A DNA stretch of 64,000 nucleotides from positions 316,960 through 380,959 of the forward strand of contig NZ_CAKLBP010000003.1 of the NCBI RefSeq assembly GCF_920984665.1. Direction: 5' to 3'. The DNA comes from Pedobacter sp. Leaf170 (GTDB lineage Bacteria; Bacteroidota; Bacteroidia; Sphingobacteriales; Sphingobacteriaceae). Positions 36,994 to 45,198 of this stretch are shown here, one piece after another. How positions within the stretch are numbered: the stretch's first letter is position 1; each line of letters begins with the position of its first letter. The notes under the pieces are model-generated. The model searched no databases. It saw only the letters and a list, made by a program, of their open reading frames with translations, and had not been told where the DNA came from. The position numbers and the translations under genes were made by a program.

Positions 36994-38433
36994 TTAATTA
37001 TCCCAATCATCGGTTCTGAATGATGAAACCGGCAAGCCATCGTTTCCGAATAAATCGCCAATGACAAAATCCTTAAAGGCATAACGCACAGCTATCGGAT
37101 TTTTAACTTCTTCGGCAGACACGACAACACTGCTCCCTTTTATTACCGCTTTCGCGGGATAAAATTTCTTATCTGCGCCAGCAATTTCAAATAAAGATAA
37201 TTGTTTACTGAAAGAAGTTAAACCATTAGCAACATCTTTAAACTTAACAACAGCCGTATTTTTATCGATTGTTAATGATTCGTAAAGCGGGCTTTTTGCG
37301 TTAAAACCTTTAACCCCATAAATTTCTGATAAAGCCAGATATGCTAATCGCTCTGCGCCTTCTTTTTTTCGTGATGGATGAATCATATTTTCTTCACCAA
37401 TATCCATTAAAACAGCCATCCCTGCGTTCGGAATTTTTGATAAAGATTTACGCTGTGCATCTCTAAGAAAAGCAGAATTGTATTTTCCACCTTTATGAAA
37501 TGGTGCCAGCTGAGCGTAATTATAGGGTGCAATCTGGGCGTAATAAAAAGGAAATTCTCCAATGTCCCAATTTTTTCTCCAGGACGAAACCATTGCTGGA
37601 AACAAGTTTTCGTATTGGTCTGGCCGCTCATAATTGGATTCGCCCTGGTACCAGATTACACCTTTTATACCATAACCAATTACCGGATATAACATTCCGT
37701 TGTAAAGCGTGGTTGGTGTTCGGCTAACTTCTTTTATTGAATCGGTTTTAGATGGTATTTTTATTTCAGGAAAAGGTTTTAAATCCTCGGGCGACATCCA
37801 TGCTTCGATAGATGAACCGCTAAAACTATCGTTAATTATGCCAACCGGAACATCTAAAATTTCATGCAATAGTTTACCATAATAGTAAGCTGTGGCGCTA
37901 AAATTTGCGACAACTTCTGGCTCACTTAATTTCCATTCTGATGCTTTACTATTATCTTTTTTTTCGGTAATAGAAGACCTGGGCACTGTATACAACCTAA
38001 TATTGGGGTTTTTAGATTTTAAGATGGCTTCATTACTACCAATATTCGGCTGTCCTTTGTAACCTTTCATAGGCAACTCCATATTTGATTGCCCACCGCA
38101 AAACCAAACTTCGCCAATTAAAATGTCTGATAGAATTAATTTTTCTCCATCGTTAAATTCGATAGTGTATGGTCCGCCGGCGGATGGTGTAGCTATTTTA
38201 ACCTTCCATTTTCCCTCCGTATCGGTATTTACAGAATAGCTTTCTTTATTCCACGAAGTGATGATTTTTAACTTTGATGATGGTTTTGCCCAACCCCAAA
38301 TCGCAACTTTACTTTGTTGCTGCAAAACCATGTGATTAGTGAATATTGAAGCAGGTTTTACCGTTGCATTTGAAAAAAGTGCAAAGGTTATTAAACTGAT
38401 GCTTAATATTATTTTATGCAAGTTTATGTTCAT
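36994..38433 (-). CDS. Sialate O-acetylesterase family protein (SGNH/SASA)
   Basis: A 479 aa secreted carbohydrate O-acetylesterase: signal peptide about 1-23, N-terminal beta domain, then the SGNH domain with nucleophile 'GGQSNMELPMKG', 'IKGVIWYQGESNYERP' and a Ser/Asp/His catalytic arrangement ending in 'ENMIHPSRK'. Plant pectin side chains carry acetyl groups on fucose and aceric acid, so it probably deacetylates the glycan before hydrolysis. Its start overlaps the BASS transporter stop by 20 nt. Confidence 0.88.
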   Translation of the reverse strand: MNINLHKIILSISLITFALFSNATVKPASIFTNHMVLQQQSKVAIWGWAKPSSKLKIITSWNKESYSVNTDTEGKWKVKIATPSAGGPYTIEFNDGEKLILSDILIGEVWFCGGQSNMELPMKGYKGQPNIGSNEAILKSKNPNIRLYTVPRSSITEKKDNSKASEWKLSEPEVVANFSATAYYYGKLLHEILDVPVGIINDSFSGSSIEAWMSPEDLKPFPEIKIPSKTDSIKEVSRTPTTLYNGMLYPVIGYGIKGVIWYQGESNYERPDQYENLFPAMVSSWRKNWDIGEFPFYYAQIAPYNYAQLAPFHKGGKYNSAFLRDAQRKSLSKIPNAGMAVLMDIGEENMIHPSRKKEGAERLAYLALSEIYGVKGFNAKSPLYESLTIDKNTAVVKFKDVANGLTSFSKQLSLFEIAGADKKFYPAKAVIKGSSVVVSAEEVKNPIAVRYAFKDFVIGDLFGNDGLPVSSFRTDDWDN

Positions 38434-39709
38434 TTTCTTCTTCTTTTATTGCTTTTCTTCTCCAATAGTTTGCTAAAATTGAACCCGAGATATTCATCCA
38501 GGGACTAAAAACCGCTGCTGCCAAACCAACGGTTCCTAATTTACCCATTCCGCCTGCTAAGCCAGATGCCATTCCGCCATTTTGCAAGCCAACTTCAAAA
38601 GCAACCGTCCTTGATGATTTTTTATCCAAACCAAATGCCCGGCTTAACATATAGCCAAATAAATAACCTGCGCCATTGTGAATAACGGATGCTAAAAATA
38701 GCAGAAAGCCAACTTTTAATAAATTATCGCGACCTGCTGCTGTTGTTACGGTTGTAAAGTAAACAATACCAAACATGGAAACGTAAGGCATTAAATCATC
38801 CAAATTCATAATTTTTAGTGTAAGCAGATGATAGATTACACCAACCAAAACTGCACCAGCAAAAAAGCTGAAAATTTCAACAGAATGCATGGCATCTTCA
38901 GGTAATTTTTGGGCTAAACTATTCCATAAACCAAAATATAGTGCGGCAAGCCATACAACGCTAAAGCCAACAATAACTTTTATAATGTTAATTCCTTTAG
39001 GTGTTGCTTTTTTAAGATAATCGTGAACCAATGCTGCTCCAATAGGCACAATAACGATTTTAATAATCTCCATCATCATGTTTAAAAACTTGATTTCGAT
39101 TAAAGTTCCCGCTAGAAGTTTCATCAATAAAGGTGTCATAATCGGTGCAACCAAGGTTGCGATAGCCGTAACTGCAACCGATAACACCAAGTTTGCTTTA
39201 GCTATATAAACCATTACGTTTGAAGCCAAACCACTTGAACAAGAACCTATTAATATAATTCCAGCCGCTATTTCAGGTTCAAAATTGAATATTTTGACCA
39301 GTAACAAACCCATTAAGGGCATTATAGAAAAATGGCAAAGTAAACCAATAATTATTCCTCTACCCGAATTTGCAAGTCCAGAAAAATCTTTTAAACCCAT
39401 TTGTATGCCCATGCCGAACATTACAAATTGCACAACAACCAATACCAGCCACTTATTGCGTAAATCAAAATTACCCCATTTTAAAAATGCTGAGGGATAA
39501 ACCATTCCCGCAATAACGGCGACGATTATCCACATGGTGTATTGGTAGTTCTTAAGGCTTTCTATTGCGCCAATGCCAATTGCAAAACTTACGGCCAACA
39601 CAACAGAAGCAGGCTGCCAATAAGTTGCGTTGTTGGTAAAACAACCAAAAAGCAATACTGCAAACGCAATAGCTGATATGACCAGGCAGATTTTTCGGAT
39701 ATTTTGCAT
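38414..39709 (-). CDS. BASS family sodium-dependent transporter
   Basis: A 431 aa membrane protein of the bile acid:sodium symporter superfamily with about 10-12 TM segments. Conserved BASS stretches include 'GIILIGSCSSGLASNVMVYIAKAN', split here as 'GSCSSGLASNVM', and 'AFEVGLQNGGMASGLA'. BASS proteins import organic anions with Na+. It lies 4 bp after the racemase-fold gene, in the operon with the acid-sugar kinase and the RuBisCO-like protein, so a sugar acid or short hydroxy acid is a reasonable substrate. Confidence 0.85.
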   Translation of the reverse strand: MQNIRKICLVISAIAFAVLLFGCFTNNATYWQPASVVLAVSFAIGIGAIESLKNYQYTMWIIVAVIAGMVYPSAFLKWGNFDLRNKWLVLVVVQFVMFGMGIQMGLKDFSGLANSGRGIIIGLLCHFSIMPLMGLLLVKIFNFEPEIAAGIILIGSCSSGLASNVMVYIAKANLVLSVAVTAIATLVAPIMTPLLMKLLAGTLIEIKFLNMMMEIIKIVIVPIGAALVHDYLKKATPKGINIIKVIVGFSVVWLAALYFGLWNSLAQKLPEDAMHSVEIFSFFAGAVLVGVIYHLLTLKIMNLDDLMPYVSMFGIVYFTTVTTAAGRDNLLKVGFLLFLASVIHNGAGYLFGYMLSRAFGLDKKSSRTVAFEVGLQNGGMASGLAGGMGKLGTVGLAAAVFSPWMNISGSILANYWRRKAIKEEENEHKLA

Positions 39710-39713
39710 ATCC

Positions 39714-40379
39714 CTAATCTTTTAACAATGTGGAAATATGCTGTATAGCTAACGCCGGACTAGCTAAAATCGGAATTTTCCTCTCAGACTCCTGCAAACC
39801 ATCTACTACACGCGACATGGATGCCTGCGCCAGTACAATAACATCCACTTGGGTTGAAAGCACTTTTAAAGCGGTTGCAACCATTTCATCATGCTTTTCA
39901 GGATTTCCTCCCATTAAAGCTTCAAATGCACCTTCACATAGTTTAGCTGTAAGTTCGATTTCTTTACCAGCTACCGCAGCTCTGCGTTTTACCAAATCGC
40001 TTGTTGGACCGAGGGTTGTTGGTAAAGTTGCAATAACACCGATTTTTTTACCTGATTGTACGGCCAAATCTGCCATTGGCTGGTCTACCCTCAAAACCGG
40101 AACACCGGTTAATTCTGCAGCAGCTTCTACAGCTGCACCAATTGAAGAGCAGGTTACCAAAATATAATCTGCACCAGCTAAGGCAGCAGAACCAACATGA
40201 TCTACAACTCTTCTGGCGGTTAATTTTGTGAGTTCATTCCGAGCAATAACATCTTTTATCAAGCTATCATCCACTATATTAAAAACGTTAACGTTTGGCA
40301 AATGCACTGAACATAATTGTTGAAATACAGGCACAAGCGTAGCTGAGGTATGTACAAGTCCGAGGGTTTTAGTTTTCAT
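39714..40379 (-). CDS. Asp/Glu racemase-fold protein with a single catalytic cysteine
   Basis: A 221 aa protein of the aspartate/glutamate/hydantoin racemase superfamily. The first cysteine is present ('LVTCSSIGAAVEAA'), but the second position reads 'VIVLAQASMSRV', with Ala/Ser in place of Cys. Two-cysteine racemases need both residues; one-cysteine relatives include arylmalonate decarboxylase and maleate isomerase-like enzymes. It is co-transcribed with a DUF1537 kinase and a RuBisCO-like protein, so an isomerase or decarboxylase step on an acid sugar is possible. Confidence 0.75.
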   Translation of the reverse strand: MKTKTLGLVHTSATLVPVFQQLCSVHLPNVNVFNIVDDSLIKDVIARNELTKLTARRVVDHVGSAALAGADYILVTCSSIGAAVEAAAELTGVPVLRVDQPMADLAVQSGKKIGVIATLPTTLGPTSDLVKRRAAVAGKEIELTAKLCEGAFEALMGGNPEKHDEMVATALKVLSTQVDVIVLAQASMSRVVDGLQESERKIPILASPALAIQHISTLLKD

Positions 40380-40400
40380 ATTTGGTTATTTGTTAAATTT

Positions 40401-41798
40401 TTAATTGAAATTATTTGTTGCTGCCTGAATAAAAAAATCTGGTTTACCTACCTGGCCGCCTTTAAAAACGATTTGTAAATTGTTAACCGCATTATTTTTT
40501 GAGCTTGCCATGCAAAGGGGTGCTCCGGGTGCAAGTGGTAAAATCATCTCCGCTGCCTCTATTTCCATAGCTCGTGCCGCATAACTTGATGTATCTCCTC
40601 CGGCAATAATTAAACGCTCTATATCGGTTTGTTTGGCAACAATTTTAGCTATCGAGCCAAGTAGTTTTCCATAAAGTTTTGATGCAATTGATTTATCTAA
40701 TAATTTGCTTTTGAATATTTTATCAGTTTCAATAACCCTAACATCATTATGTCCAAAACTTGTATGTACAATAACATTTTCTCCCGATTTAATAAGTTTT
40801 GAAACTTTTTCCGCATAAGCAATTTCGATATTTTCATCTATTTCAAAATCTGCATGATATTGTTCAGCTAATGAAACCGTATCAATACCAACTTCGGCAA
40901 AACCACTATTTATTGCATTTTCAATTTGTAGTGAGGTTACCGGAGAACAGCTCCCGGAAATAACGAGTATAGGTTTTGAAATATTAATTTCCTGCCAGGA
41001 AGCTTCATTATTTACAATACCTTTTTCTCGCCAATATGAACCTAAAGCCATTTCTACACCAGATGAACCTACAGAAAAAACTACATTTACTGATGTAGAC
41101 TGACTTTCGATAATTTCACCTATAGGCTTTAAATCATCATTTGTCAGGGCATCGAAAAGAACAACTTCATTGTCCGCAAAATCAGGCATAAATAATGTCT
41201 TTCCGGCAAATTGATGAAGATTTATAATGTTAAAAAGTCCAATATTTTTAGTCGTCTGCTTTGCTAAATGCAGGCGTAAATCACTCTCATCCGCAGGCGT
41301 AACCGGATGTTTACGCATTGATGGATGCCTGTCTAAACGATAAATATCACCATCACTCCCAATCCCCATTCGGGCAAATAAATTACCAAACAAACAATAC
41401 CTGCCTAAAGCAGGCGCTGCAACAACCACAGGCACAAAAGGGGTATTAAATATGCTTTGACCAACATCAATGGCCTTGCCAATACTCCCGATAGTTGGTG
41501 ATGAATCAAAAGTTGAGCAAACTTTGTAATGCACATGTATAGGGTTGAGTTGTTTTAAAGCCTCGAAAGTCGGTTTTAAAACAGCCTCCATATTTTTCGG
41601 AGATAAAGACCTGGTTATACCGGCAATTCCGATGGCTTGTATGCCCGGATATTGCGCTAATTGTTTTGCTGATGGAACATCAATAAATAAAATTGTTTTA
41701 ATTCCTGCTCTGCACAAAAATTCCAAAGCATCTGTCGAGCCAGTGAAATCATCACCATAAAAAGCAATCAATAAACGGTTATTTTCTGTATGCTCCAT
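40401..41798 (-). CDS. Four-carbon acid sugar kinase family protein (DUF1537), OiaK/DtnK-like
   Basis: An ATP-dependent kinase of sugar acids. The N-terminal domain has 'FYGDDFTGSTDALEFL' and 'HYKVCSTFDSSPTIGSIG'; the C-terminal nucleotide-binding domain has 'LIIAGGDTSSYAARAM' and 'PLAPGAPLC'. The frame is open to 41957, but ATG at 41798 (MEHTENNRLLIAF) gives 465 aa and lies 4 bp after the RuBisCO-like gene. Members phosphorylate threonate, erythronate, 3-oxo-tetronates or 3-oxo-isoapionate; pairing with a RuBisCO-like protein matches the OiaK/OiaX type. Confidence 0.88.
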   Translation of the reverse strand: MEHTENNRLLIAFYGDDFTGSTDALEFLCRAGIKTILFIDVPSAKQLAQYPGIQAIGIAGITRSLSPKNMEAVLKPTFEALKQLNPIHVHYKVCSTFDSSPTIGSIGKAIDVGQSIFNTPFVPVVVAAPALGRYCLFGNLFARMGIGSDGDIYRLDRHPSMRKHPVTPADESDLRLHLAKQTTKNIGLFNIINLHQFAGKTLFMPDFADNEVVLFDALTNDDLKPIGEIIESQSTSVNVVFSVGSSGVEMALGSYWREKGIVNNEASWQEINISKPILVISGSCSPVTSLQIENAINSGFAEVGIDTVSLAEQYHADFEIDENIEIAYAEKVSKLIKSGENVIVHTSFGHNDVRVIETDKIFKSKLLDKSIASKLYGKLLGSIAKIVAKQTDIERLIIAGGDTSSYAARAMEIEAAEMILPLAPGAPLCMASSKNNAVNNLQIVFKGGQVGKPDFFIQAATNNFN

Positions 41799-41802
41799 GA
41801 AA

Positions 41803-43047
41803 TTATTTTTTTCCAAAAACGGAAACTGATTGATTAAATTCTGGATATTTTTTTGCGGTGTCTTCAACTGACAGACCATTACCTGCGCCTTCCCAGGCCT
41901 GCTGTAAAGCCATAACGCCACCAGCAGGACCGCTTGGATGCGCCATAATTCCGCCACCTGCCATATATAATAAATCGACCGTTTTGGTACGCCTGTAAGT
42001 TTCTACAGCTTGTCCGCCCCATTGCCCAGAAGAGACAACAGGCAATACAGAAAAACCAGTTAAAAATGGTTTTAAGCACGATTCAATTGAGGTTACAACA
42101 GAATCGTCAGATTCCCAGAATTTGTTTTGGATGCCATTAACATGGATTTGGTCTACCCCTGCCAAGCGCCATAATTTTTGGTAAGCCGGAAAATCGATAC
42201 CTAAAAGCGGATGCCTGTTTAGCATTCCCCAGCCATTTCTATGCCCATGAATGGCTAATTCCCTATTATCGCTAATTTTTTTTACACCAGCCAAGCCAAC
42301 ACAATTTAAACTAATCATTGCTGAAGTGCCTCCGCTTTTTACAATCTTTTCGTAATTGCGTTGCATTTGGTCAATTTCATCACTTAAATTAAAGGCGTAC
42401 ATCACTTTCTTACCAGTTTTATCAGCATGATCATTAATCACACTCATAATCGCATCAACACGTTTATCAAATGGAGAATTAGCCGACGAGCCCAATAATT
42501 CATCATCTTTGATAAAATCGATACCGGCTTCTGCCAGGGTTTTCACCAATTCGGCAGTTTGCTCCGGGCTCATACCAATACTTGGTTTAATGATGGTTCC
42601 AATTAATGGCCGGCCTTTCACATCCGTTAACTTCCTACATCCGTCAATCCCAAATTGCGGACCTTTAAAAACATTAGCAAAAGAATCTGGAAAATCAATA
42701 TCCATTAATTTTAAGCCGGTGAATTGAGTTAATTCGTATAAATTACCCTGTAAAGTTGAGATAAGCACAGGCAAATTGTATCCAAAATTTTCTATCGACC
42801 AGGAAACTTTTATAATTGCCCTTTGATAAATTCCGGGCTTTAACTTTACACTTGGAATTGATGGTTGCCTTGAATTATCTAATTTTTCGATTGATTCTAC
42901 ACGAGCTGCAAATCTTGCTTTCAGCTCTTCAGTTTCACCAGGAACGGCAATAAAAGTACCTGAAGATTGTTCGCCAGCTAAAACCTGAGCCGACTTTTCT
43001 AAATCAAGCGGTGTTTCAATATAATATGTTGCTGTAATTCTTTCCAT
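41803..43047 (-). CDS. RuBisCO-like protein (form IV), OiaX/OiaT-like
   Basis: A RuBisCO large-chain homologue that probably acts on a phosphorylated keto acid sugar and does not fix CO2. The N-terminal domain is followed by a TIM barrel with 'GTIIKPSIGMSPEQTAELV' (the K175 equivalent kept, K177 replaced by Ser), the metal-binding 'GIDFIKDDELL' (K201, D203, E204 equivalents kept) and 'HGHRNGWGML'. The frame is open to 43083, but the first 12 codons are repeat-derived; ATG at 43047 gives 414 aa. Known relatives decarboxylate or cleave 3-oxo-isoapionate 4-phosphate. Confidence 0.88.
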   Translation of the reverse strand: MERITATYYIETPLDLEKSAQVLAGEQSSGTFIAVPGETEELKARFAARVESIEKLDNSRQPSIPSVKLKPGIYQRAIIKVSWSIENFGYNLPVLISTLQGNLYELTQFTGLKLMDIDFPDSFANVFKGPQFGIDGCRKLTDVKGRPLIGTIIKPSIGMSPEQTAELVKTLAEAGIDFIKDDELLGSSANSPFDKRVDAIMSVINDHADKTGKKVMYAFNLSDEIDQMQRNYEKIVKSGGTSAMISLNCVGLAGVKKISDNRELAIHGHRNGWGMLNRHPLLGIDFPAYQKLWRLAGVDQIHVNGIQNKFWESDDSVVTSIESCLKPFLTGFSVLPVVSSGQWGGQAVETYRRTKTVDLLYMAGGGIMAHPSGPAGGVMALQQAWEGAGNGLSVEDTAKKYPEFNQSVSVFGKK

Positions 43048-43087
43048 TATTTTTATTCTTGCCGTCATTGCGAGGCGATTCACCTAT

Positions 43088-45109
43088 TTACTTACTCACC
43101 GGCAACCAAACCGACATTTCTGAATGACCACGATTTCCCCAGGCAAAATATGGCACCAGTTTAATTTCAGTCTCTACGTTGTTTTTACTTACCGGGCGAT
43201 ACAAAACGTTCTTCCAATTATTTGGTTCAACGATTTTGGCATTTCCAACCAGGCTCATCATTTCTGCACCATCAATATTTATTGGCTTTGACTCAAATTT
43301 GGTAGACAGTGGTACGAAAGCATTGAAAATACTTTTGCCTGGTAAATCGGTCGACTCTAAGCAATAAACCACCGGGCCGCGTTTTACGGCAATCTGGTTT
43401 CTGTTTTCCTCAATCAAAGGGTTTGCTTCAATTAATGTAGCTTCCATTGGTAAGTTCAACTCTATTACATCGCCCTTTTTCCAAACCCGATTTATTTCTG
43501 CATAAGTTCCTGAAACTGCCTTTACATTTTCAACTTTCCCGTTGATGGTAATTTGCGCATTTTGCGTCCATGCCGGAATTCTCAGAAAAACCGAATATGC
43601 TTTGTTAGCAATTTCCTTAACAGAAATTTTAATCTTTCCATCCCAAGGATAATTGGTTTCCTGGGTTAAAGAAATTTTATTTCCATCGACTAATTTTGTA
43701 CTTAAGTTATTGCCACCATATAAATTGAAATACAAGCCCTTATCAGATATACTGTAAGCATAATCGCTAACTTCGGCAATTGTTCTAACTACATTTGGAG
43801 GGCAACAATTTGAGAGGCCAATGTAGGGCACTCTATCTTTAGACCAACGCTGTTTGAAAGGTAAATCATCGCTTTGCGCCAGCGGATTGGTATACAAAAA
43901 CTTCTTCCCATCAAGGCTGATTCCAGATAAAACACTGTTGTGCAGAGCCAATTCCATTACATCAGCATATTTTGCATCAGCTGTAATTTGAAGCATTCGC
44001 CAGTTCCAGAGTACATTACCAATGTTTGCACAAGTTTCGTTATGGGCTGTGAAATTTGGTAGTTGATAATCGCGACCAAAAGCCTGATGAATTTTTTGAA
44101 CATCCGCTGGATTATACGAAGTACCATCAGGAGAAGTGCCATCATATAATGACCCTAAACCGCCAGTGATGTACATTTTATGGCTTTGAACATCATCCCA
44201 CATCAAATTCAAAGTATTTAAAAGCGAGTCTTTCCCAGTTTCTGAATATAAATCGGCAACGCCAGCATATAGATAACTTGCCCTAACGGCGTGACCCATT
44301 GCTTTTTTCTGTTGCAAAAATGGAATTCTATCCTGATTATCGTCTGTTCCATCGTCAATTTTACCCTTAATGGCAATTAAATGCTGTGCCAATTCCAAAT
44401 AGCGTGGGTCTTGCGTGGTACGATACATCTCTACAACGCCCATGTAATGCGAAGGACAAATGGCATTTCTAGCCAAAGTTGGCGAGGCCGATTTGTAAAA
44501 ATTGTAGAGATAATCGCTTGCTTTTTTGGCGATATTTAGCAAATTCGTTTTGCCTGTAGCACGATAATGAATACATCCAGCCGTCATCAAATGGCCGATA
44601 TTGTAAGATTCAAAGCTTAATCTATCCTGAAATTGATTTTTAGAGCCCGTTTTACGTTGCTCAATCATTGCTTTGGTGTAAATGTATCCATCTTCACGTT
44701 GCGATTTTCCTATAACTTCGATGGCTTTATCCATCATTTCGTTAAGCTTAGGATTTTTTGTTGATGCATAAAGCACCGCAACGGCTTCTAAAGTTTTGTA
44801 GTAATCTCCATCATGAAATGATGGCCCGGAATGTGAACCTGTATCCAAACCAGCAGCAATTTCAAAATTTTTAAACGCATGGCTAATTTTCGGGTCGTTA
44901 TATATTGCCCACATATTTGGAACCATGGTTTCGGTGGCTACCTTAAATCTATCTGCCCAAAAACCTTTCGTCCAGGTTACATCACTCATATCAATGCTGT
45001 GCAACTTGGCAAACTTGCTGTTTGAAGTATTTAACAGAGCTTTATCTTGAGCGCTTATCTTTAAAAAGCTTGAGGCTAAGATGATAATTAATGCAAATTT
45101 GTTGTTCAT
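43088..45109 (-). CDS. GH127 glycoside hydrolase (beta-L-arabinofuranosidase / aceric acid hydrolase family)
   Basis: A secreted enzyme with a signal peptide after ATG 45109 (MNNKFALIIILASSFLKISA). The frame extends to 45151, but those codons are repeat translation. The (alpha/alpha)6 barrel carries the GH127 cysteine-nucleophile motif 'GLSNCCPPNVVRTIAE', and 'TGGLGSLYDGTSP' is also present. GH127 enzymes release beta-L-arabinofuranose; one human gut member acts on aceric acid of rhamnogalacturonan II. It lies between GH106 and the acid-sugar genes. Length 673 aa. Confidence 0.88.
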   Translation of the reverse strand: MNNKFALIIILASSFLKISAQDKALLNTSNSKFAKLHSIDMSDVTWTKGFWADRFKVATETMVPNMWAIYNDPKISHAFKNFEIAAGLDTGSHSGPSFHDGDYYKTLEAVAVLYASTKNPKLNEMMDKAIEVIGKSQREDGYIYTKAMIEQRKTGSKNQFQDRLSFESYNIGHLMTAGCIHYRATGKTNLLNIAKKASDYLYNFYKSASPTLARNAICPSHYMGVVEMYRTTQDPRYLELAQHLIAIKGKIDDGTDDNQDRIPFLQQKKAMGHAVRASYLYAGVADLYSETGKDSLLNTLNLMWDDVQSHKMYITGGLGSLYDGTSPDGTSYNPADVQKIHQAFGRDYQLPNFTAHNETCANIGNVLWNWRMLQITADAKYADVMELALHNSVLSGISLDGKKFLYTNPLAQSDDLPFKQRWSKDRVPYIGLSNCCPPNVVRTIAEVSDYAYSISDKGLYFNLYGGNNLSTKLVDGNKISLTQETNYPWDGKIKISVKEIANKAYSVFLRIPAWTQNAQITINGKVENVKAVSGTYAEINRVWKKGDVIELNLPMEATLIEANPLIEENRNQIAVKRGPVVYCLESTDLPGKSIFNAFVPLSTKFESKPINIDGAEMMSLVGNAKIVEPNNWKNVLYRPVSKNNVETEIKLVPYFAWGNRGHSEMSVWLPVSK

Positions 45110-45128
45110 AATTCTATAATTTTCTTGC

Positions 45129-45193
45129 CGTCTTTGCGAGGAACGAAGCAATCTATTTTAATAATTAGATTGCTTCGTGCCTCGCAATAACGA
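45129..45193. repeat. GTCATTGCGAGG-family hairpin
   Basis: The left arm (CGTCTTTGCGAGGAACGAAG) and right arm (CTTCGTGCCTCGCAATAACG) enclose a short AT loop in the GH106-GH127 gap. Its left arm is read as the first codons of the overlong GH127 frame. Confidence 0.8.
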
Positions 45194-45198
45194 CTGAT

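Noticed and set aside
41803..43047. True CO2-fixing RuBisCO
   Set aside because: The K177 equivalent is Ser, no phosphoribulokinase or small subunit is present, and the neighbours are acid-sugar genes, so a form IV RuBisCO-like protein is the better call.
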